In this document: positions 7,447 through 13,615 of the stretch, piece by piece
How the letters are laid out: each line of letters opens with the position of its first letter
Numbering within the stretch: the first letter of the stretch is position 1
DNA from: Rhizophlyctis rosea
Lineage: Eukaryota; Chytridiomycota; Chytridiomycetes; Rhizophlyctidales; Rhizophlyctidaceae
Length of the DNA stretch: 13,615 nt
Assembly (NCBI GenBank): GCA_027596075.1
Contig: JADGJC010000536.1
Location: forward strand, 1-13,615
Direction: 5' to 3'
Made by a program: the position numbers and the translations under genes
The notes under the pieces: model-generated
The model's database searches: none
Seen by the model: the letters and a program-made list of their open reading frames with translations, nothing else
Told to the model about the DNA's origin: nothing

Positions 7447-8074
7447 TGCCTTGAATCCCTAATCAATGTCAACAACTAATGCTATTTTCTGGCTGGTCCT
7501 CTCGCTCAAAGAATGGGGTGCTTTGTATCCCTTCAAAGCCCGGGAATACATAGCTTGGCGACGTCGCTGACATGTCTGGAATGGCCGCAGTATCTCGTCT
7601 CCCATGCTGTGCAATAGTTTGACAGTCATCACTGTCATCGTTGAAAAGCAAAGCGTTGGGCATTGAATGTCAGACCCAATGCGCTGGACTTTGCCTGTTA
7701 TCCTGATGCCACCAGTCTCCCTTCCTTTTTCTGTCAAAGCGGTCAATTTTTCATAGCTCTCCTTCTGTCACTGCAGGTTGACTTATCGGAACCTCAGCAT
7801 CCTCAGGATACATCTTGATCACCTCCGATCGCAATCTTGCGCGAGCAAACCGTGCCGGTACTTGAACCTTTGTTCAGCTTCGTCTTGTTTGCACACGAGT
7901 CCCAAGCAAAGTAGTGTTTGGGACCAATTGAACTTCTTACTTACAGTACTTACTTACTTGATGAGTGATGCAATCTTTCATATGGTAGTTACGTGCATGA
8001 GAGTGGAACGACGTCTCATTGCAGTCGACACAAAAAAAGGGGTGCACAAGCCCACGGTATTAAAGGCAGAATGG
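7447..8074. other. No supported gene; CTTA repeat
   Basis: A minus-strand 64-codon frame (7469-7663, containing FNDDSDDCQTIAQHG) and short plus-strand frames compete here without a clear winner. A small (CTTA)n-like stretch spans about 7936-7959. No RNA gene or mobile element is seen. Confidence 0.3.
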
Positions 8075-8317
8075 TCAGTCTGGACAGAAGGCTGCACCCT
8101 GTGACATCTCTGCTGAAACGCACACTGGTAAGAGGTCATAGTTCCCATTCGAAATTGGGCATGGACAACTTTGGTCCGCCATAATTCTTCCATTGATGTC
8201 AAGAAGTGTGTCGCCAGCGTCGTTGGCATCGGAAGGTCGCATAGCTCGTACACATACATCGTCCTTTAACTTCCTCACGTGAAGCTTTGCCTTTGCCAAA
8301 AGGGATATACAATTCTC
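8075..8317 (-). CDS. Candidate exon with PDZ-like GD-x-LL-x-ING motif
   Basis: This minus-strand frame is open for 80 codons to a TGA. It contains KLHVRKLKDDVCVRA and then AGDTLLDINGRIM, which fits the PDZ pattern GD-x-[IL]-L-x-[IV]-N-G with a preceding strand of the right kind. The carboxylate-binding GLGF loop is not visible and would have to lie in an upstream exon. Minus-strand G is enriched at codon position 1 (about 37% over three lines). There is no ATG at the start of the frame, so it must be an internal exon if real. A PDZ protein would be a scaffold or peptidase subunit; I cannot tell which. Confidence 0.28.
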   Translation of the reverse strand, partial: ENCISLLAKAKLHVRKLKDDVCVRAMRPSDANDAGDTLLDINGRIMADQSCPCPISNGNYDLLPVCVSAEMSQGAAFCPD

Positions 8318-10069
8318 CTACGATCTTCAGTTATTTTTCACACGCATGCCATCCACTACAATCAGTACACCCTTCGGCCCTTTCACCAGCCGCATTCATG
8401 CTCTGGTCAATACCCGAGAACAAACATAGAATGCTTAACCTTACATCTTGACAACGTCAAGAAGGGTACAATATAACACCATTGTGATCTCAGGATCTCC
8501 TCCACATGGTCATCATTCAGGCAACTCTGAACCTGTTGGAAAGTACTGCAGGTGATGCATGTATGTCTGAGCGATGTGTAAGGTGTTTCGACAGCCCACC
8601 TAGTATGACGCCATGACGGTGTTGACTCGGACTGCTTCCGCAGCAGCGTGATCTTTTTTGCGGTCAATGATGGGTCACAGAAAAGTCCTGCAATGATAGT
8701 ACTTCACCTTCCGCCACGAGAATCGCTACATGTATGCGCTATCAAATTGGCTCATGTTCTGAGAGCGAAAGTTATTTTCATCGGTACAACACAACGCAGA
8801 TGACCAGATCGTGACTTTGTGTTGTCAACTGTGATACCTTGCGAGGTTGTAAACTTTCACAATTTTCTTTCCTCTTCCAGGTTGCATTATACAAGCCGCA
8901 CACCGTTTGAACTTCTTGACATCTGGTTCGATTACTATAGCTTCGCAGTGGAAACCTGACAGTGTCCAGCTCCTTCCTCCATTGATGGATCTGTTCGAAA
9001 GATTGTCTTGTGTCCAATTTCGAGTCCCTTTTCATCGTGCGAAGATTCATGTGGGCGACATGAGCTCGCGCACCTTGTTTGAAGACTTTCACCCCTACGG
9101 TGTGTCTGGCTAGATTGAGAGTCGCCAGCAACTTTTAGATTCAATTTCGAGATGACGTTCTCACCTCCGGAATAATCAGTCCTCCACAGTTTTCTTTTTT
9201 GGGACGGAGGGCGGTGACTATGTTTAGGCGCAAAGTGACCCAAGGGATAGCGCTGCCTGCAGGTGGCCTTTGGAATGGCAAACTGCTGGCATAGATTCAT
9301 TTGATATCATGTATAGCATGCGTTCTGTGAAGCAGCCTGGTGCGATCCCCTTCGTCCAATTCTTTCTTAGGGTTCCTGTTTCTGGGCACCGTAGACCATA
9401 TCAGGATGAACATCGCAACAAAAAGAAGACATTGCACTGAAGAACATATTAAGACATTGCGCGTTTTGGCACTTCCCAGATTGTTGCAACTGAAGTGCAT
9501 GCTGAGGACTTGGGGCTTTATCAGTCGAAGATCATTGTGGTGAGTGTACAGCGCCCGGGAATAAGAGTGATTGATTTCACCCCAGTTCCGTGTAGGCTGA
9601 CCATGCTGGGCCGCTTGAAACCCCTTTTTTGGCGATTCGACAGCTCTGTCCTTTTCATCACCGGGGCCGATGTTCTGCCGCATGCTTTTGCGTCTCCCGT
9701 TCGTTTTGTAACTTTTGTAACTTTTGCATTCGACACGTGGCACTTAACGTACTTAACAACTCAGTCATGCAGTTCCACAATTCAGCATGTGTCACATCCA
9801 TTGATCTCTGGCACCTCAATCGCAGCGGCAAGGTTAGTAAGAAGGCTATCCTAAAGTGTACGCTTGCATATAGCGTTCTTCTTCCCGTCAGTCAATCACA
9901 AAAACTTTTAGCAGTTTAATTTCTATGCTCCAGTTGATGAAGATTATTATGGCAGGAAAGGTCAAAAAGCAATGAAAGCAGGGCGGAGGCAATCATTCTC
10001 CACGCAAAGTGGGTGCGCCTTAAAAGCAAGAGTAATTTCTACCAACGCAGAAAACCACTGATGTAGCTT
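8318..10069. other. No supported gene; open frames on both strands
   Basis: Overlapping frames are open on both strands at 8778-9300 and 9297-9854. They include a plus-strand frame after a fine acceptor (TTTCTTTCCTCTTCCAG, ending 8880) and a 138-codon plus-strand frame through 9448-9860. G-by-position counts do not separate the three frames in either, so I do not annotate them. A 9-bp tandem repeat (TTTTGTAAC, 2.5 copies) lies at 9704-9726. Confidence 0.35.
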
Positions 10070-10273
10070 TCAATCCGTTATGTTGAGGTCGAAGGACGTA
10101 GAGACGCAAAAGCGGTCTGGAAGAATGATGGAACCATCAAGAACAAAATTTCCTAATAAGTTGGATGGCTTGATTTTGGGCGTGTGGCACCTCTCGATAA
10201 GATATGCATGGGCCTTCTCAAAATTGACTTTCCAACCGGCCTCTCCAAACTGATGGTCAAATGAATGGTATCT
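10070..10273 (-). CDS. Candidate minus-strand exon
   Basis: The frame is open for 67 codons to TGA. It is fairly low in Cys and Trp and includes FGEAGWKVNFEKAHAYLIER. Minus-strand G is mildly enriched at codon position 1. The same frame continues to look plausible in pieces up to 11.1 kb, but over the whole 10.1-11.3 kb the three positions do not differ in G content, so any gene here covers only small parts. No family recognised. Confidence 0.2.
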   Translation of the reverse strand, partial: RYHSFDHQFGEAGWKVNFEKAHAYLIERCHTPKIKPSNLLGNFVLDGSIILPDRFCVSTSFDLNITD

Positions 10274-10855
10274 TCAGTGATTGTGAAGTTTATTGACGAA
10301 TCTGTATGTTGCGAGGTTAGCAGTCAGTCCCAAGCACCAATCATTCGATTCCTCGCTCTGACTGGTTTTGTTGCATTGAACGCTTACCAAACATGGCAGT
10401 CTATCTAAAACGGTCCTTGCGTGAGAAGGAAAAGAAACACATAGGTATACCGAAATGATGAGACCATGAAACATGACAGCTGATCCTGCAGTCATCATAA
10501 ATATACGGATTTGAGAAGATCAAATGTGCTTCAGGAATGTTTCAGGTGGATACTCTCACAGTTACCGTCCCGGAATAGATTTCATCATGTTCAGCGTAGC
10601 GATACCTGACCTCTTAACTCACTTGGAAAAAGAAATAAGCCGACAGGCCACATTGAGACCCCTCAGTTCCTACTAGGCCATTTCCGGCCTTGCACGTGCA
10701 TGCTAGATGTTCCGAAAGTATAATGACAGTCTGCTTCCCAAAGTTCATTTGGAATTGCGGCTCAATATCAATACTGCCATCAGTTAGTCGCTAAAATTGT
10801 CAAATTCATTTACAACTTAGCGGTCCATGAACTCCACACCCGCAGTCGGACTGGA

Positions 10856-11331
10856 TCAAAAAGTCATTACGAAATTTGACATGTTTTTTTTCGCACACGC
10901 CTCAAAATGGCATTCCGGGCTCCTATTGATGAATTTTATTGATGAAGTGGCAGTATTGCATGTATAACGGACCCAAATAAGAAAAGATGCTTCTGCTCGC
11001 TTGTGGGGACCGCCAGCCACAACTGAAGACAATCCTAGTGGATTTTGAGGAACCTGGGTAAAAGAATAGATGGGAGTGCCGTCAAGACCCGTGGCGCGGT
11101 CTAATTGATCCCATCACTGATAGAGTAAGACCCGGTGGATCTAAAGTTAGTAAAGTTGGTCAATTCAGGCAATTCGGTGGCCGTCAACCGTGTCGAGCGA
11201 CAGACTATCCATCATTCTTACCCACAGACGACGGTTCTAGACATGGGTTGAACATCGGTCCGGGTGCTGGATTGGTTGCTTTCCACAGGCCTCGGATTCC
11301 TGCCAGTGACATCGGAGCTTGGATTGGCCAT
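10856..11331 (-). other. Possible minus-strand gene start and second exon
   Basis: An ATG with a good context (ATCATGG, starting at 11331) opens 36 codons of Ser/Asn/Pro/Thr-rich sequence ending at a donor (GTAAGAATG) at 11221. Downstream, a strong acceptor (CTATTCTTTTACCCAG, ending 11054) precedes an open 65-codon frame (10856-11053) that includes VPQNPLGLSSVVAGG. The exon phases do not join directly, and codon composition is neutral. Possible but unproven. Confidence 0.2.
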
Positions 11332-12440
11332 GATGGTCTCAAAAAAGACTATCACGATTAGTGGCATCCGCCTGGCATGCTTCTCCCGCACAACTGCGCC
11401 TCATACTTGTGCCCAGCAATGCTTGCTATGTTCGCATTTAACGTGGTGTTTTACAAGTCAGGGTTTCGGTGATCATGTCAGTTGCGGTCTTCTTCCGGAA
11501 GTTCACTAACCAGCAGCCGTAGGTTCCACATGATGATGGGGTTGCTGCCGCCAATCATTTTCTTTTTGGGGTTTGAAGCAACGCTGAGATTTCAAAACGA
11601 AACTTACAAGACCTACACGTCTTACATCGCTGCCGCACCAAATTGATCATGAATTCAGTCTGCTTGTATGCAGGCTTCAGCGAGACGAATGCTGCAGGTA
11701 CATGCGTTTTTGCATGGCACATCTTCGAGAACAGAGAGTAGATTGAAATCATTATTGAGCTGTTGAGCATGCGGCAAGGAACTCATTGCTCTTTTTGCGT
11801 TCGAATCAATTCAATCTTTCTCCATGTGTTTTTTTTCCTTTCACTGGATGGGTCAGCGCGAACGGAGTTTGGGAATATGTTGGGAATAAATTAGCTCTTG
11901 TCGAATAACAGCGAGATTGCAAAAGCAGCTGGATAAGGTCAGTCGGCGCTCGTCTTCATTTGGGGAAGACGCAAAACTGCAGCTATCACTGGTCAGCTTG
12001 ACAGCTTTTGCGGCACGGAGTTAGAATGTCTACATCACGGAGGCGAGTGAAGACAACATATGGGGCATCAAAAAGTAACGCAAGGAGAATCATGGTTGGA
12101 CTACGCACAGTCTGCGGGACCAGTCTGTTCTACTTTCCAAGTTCATAGCGTTTTGCGCCTGCTGGAAGAACAGGGATTGATTGACAACTGCGCCTAGATA
12201 TCGGTCAATTTTGTTCTCAATTGAGAATGAAAGCGCAATCTCCATCCCACACATAGAAACGTATATCTTGTCAGCAGTGGCTGTAATTGGAGATAAGCAT
12301 GGGTTTATGGTGGTGTGCCATTTTTGTCGGCACGCATTCTTGCTGCTGTTTCTTTGAGTCAAAGTGTTACAATATGAACTTTTGCACCTGAGCATGTTGA
12401 ACGGACAAGGCAATCAAAAAAAGCGTTCAAGTTTGTGACA
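11332..12440. other. Featureless stretch
   Basis: Only chance-length ORFs on both strands are present (for example 11555-11770 and 12090-12413 minus). T-runs occur near 11828. I see no gene, RNA or repeat worth annotating. Confidence 0.4.
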
Positions 12441-12746
12441 ATGCGCCCCTCAGAGTCTCAACTTGATACATCAGCGGTGGGCAAACTTCTCAATGTGCTG
12501 AACGACTTCGACAACATTGATCCTGCTGCAGTCAAAATTTTGGATGCAGCTGCCTCAGAGGTAGTGAGTTGTTGTCGTGTCGAGAGTGCGTTCCGCCATC
12601 ATGGATTAAATAGGAGCGATGTATCAGGTCAAACGGATCTTTTCTAAGTGTCGCCAGCCTTTTTGGACCCAGAGTTGGTGTTGCGTGTACAGGGTGTACG
12701 GTACGTTGACGAAAAGAATGCGGCTGGGTCAACATATCATCTCTGA
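12441..12746 (+). CDS. Candidate small gene with one tiny intron
   Basis: The ATG at 12441 has A at -3. Codons 1-40 are low in Cys, His and Trp and read as amphipathic helix (AVGKLLNVLNDFDNIDPAAV). Across 12441-12720, G is at codon position 1 in about 42% of codons against about 16% and 25% at the others. One in-frame TAA (12645) interrupts it. A 30-nt GT...AG segment (12628-12657) would remove the TAA and keep the frame, giving about 91 residues ending in YVDEKNAAGSTYHL at a TGA. A longer intron from a GAG/GTAGTG donor at 12561 is an alternative, but its phase does not fit. The interruption could also be a pseudogene mutation. No family recognised. Confidence 0.4.
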
Positions 12747-13615
12747 GGGGAAACAATTAGACTCTCCTGGAAGCTGTATCATCCACGGCAACTGAAACCG
12801 TCATTGCTGCATCAAGACACAGTGTGCATCATTCGTTTCCTTCCGACTTTTCTGGCGATATACATCACGCTTTGGGCAACTACGACCAACAATAACTTTC
12901 TGGCATATCCAACTTATCTATTTACTCAGTCAAAAGCAAAAAGAAAACTGCCTGGCACTAAAGATGAAAGGTGCAGATGCTTCAGCCATACCAGATTGGC
13001 CAACTTGACATTCACCCATCGATCACTTCATGAGACAGTCTTTGGCAACTCTGTAAGCTTTGCAAAACTATGAAACGGCTCGGAATAGCGAAGTGCAGCA
13101 TCGGGAATTTTGGAGACTGCAAGAAGCAAGCAAAGGGTTTAGGAGGCAGTAGAGACCGCACCCATTATCTTTGAAGCGTGCACTCATTACACACCATCTC
13201 ACTTCGGATTGATGGTTCAAACACCTACTCAGCACATTCGCTCGATTAAGATGTTCCAGGTCCGTTTAGAAGCAGTTCATGCCTCAACTTGTACTCATCT
13301 TATAAGAAGCACCGCGACGAAGCAACGAGTTATCGCTACAGCACTGGTTTCGCGAATGACCCCATTCTCTTACGTGATTGCTTGCTGCAACCTGGTTACG
13401 GCGAACCTTTTTTTCCTTTGTTCACTCTTATCGGGACCTCATTTCGCCCTCAGCATCTTGATCGTCGCCTTCTGTAAAATGCTTTCATGATCCGCGATAT
13501 TCGGACGACCAGCGAGATTTGCGACCGTCTGCATACAGAGCTCTGTTTCCCGCATGATTTTATTTTTGTAATTGGTTTAATCAGATTTGCGTGTGCGCGG
13601 TCACGGATTATGAAT
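12747..13615. other. Right flank, no firm gene
   Basis: A plus-strand 89-codon frame (12804-13073) lies in the same frame as the 12441 candidate but shows no codon-position bias. Another open frame (about 13256-13477, ending with a TAA) includes LLRDCLLQPGYGEPFF. Either could be a later exon; neither is supported beyond being open. Confidence 0.25.

Noticed and set aside
9297..9743. 148-codon minus-strand ORF with a hydrophobic stretch
   Set aside because: It starts at GTG, overlaps an equally open plus-strand frame, and neither shows convincing codon bias.
10070..11340. All three stop codons reassigned, one long minus-strand gene
   Set aside because: Reading TAA/TAG/TGA as sense gives a continuous protein-like frame, but any frame becomes open under that rule. 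Minus-strand G by codon position over the region is nearly equal (about 103, 90, 85), and in-frame stops occur at the random rate.

Overview
This window looks like eukaryotic nuclear DNA with few recognisable genes. It has no tightly packed operon-like ORFs, no Shine-Dalgarno-led genes, no rRNA, no convincing tRNA, and no transposase, integrase or CRISPR array. The number of 60-100 codon ORFs is about what chance gives at this base composition (my rough estimate is 50-60 on six frames), so most short ORFs should be ignored. Only one gene is clear from the sequence alone. It is a minus-strand, intronless, 211-residue histidine-rich protein with one C-terminal membrane helix (3469-4104). Its Pro-Pro-x-Tyr and acidic dileucine motifs are the sorting and ubiquitin-ligase signals found on endosomal and vacuolar membrane proteins of fungi and other eukaryotes. 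I lean towards a fungus or a protist with short introns but cannot name a lineage.

The remaining coding evidence is indirect. Several stretches stay open between splice-like sites and show codon-like use of G (high at position 1, low at position 2). The best are on the plus strand between about 4.4 and 7.45 kb, on the minus strand at 568-769, and on the plus strand at 12441-12746. I read the 4.4-7.45 kb segments as possible pieces of one intron-dense plus-strand gene lying head-to-head with the histidine-rich gene. The donors I had to use are mostly weak, the counts were made by hand on regions picked after inspection, and I recognise no family, so each exon is a candidate only.

Layout: 1-567 GC-only left edge and one possible partial exon; 568-925 minus-strand candidate exons; 926-3468 mostly featureless, with two strong minus-strand donors; 3469-4104 histidine-rich gene; 4105-4439 shared upstream region; 4440-7446 candidate spliced plus-strand gene; 7447-12440 mostly featureless, with weak minus-strand candidates including one PDZ-like segment; 12441-12746 small plus-strand candidate gene; 12747-13615 nothing convincing.

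The most interesting object is the histidine-rich tail-anchored protein. Its motif combination suggests a metal-responsive, ubiquitin-ligase-linked protein of the endosome or vacuole. That function is inferred from motifs, not from homology.
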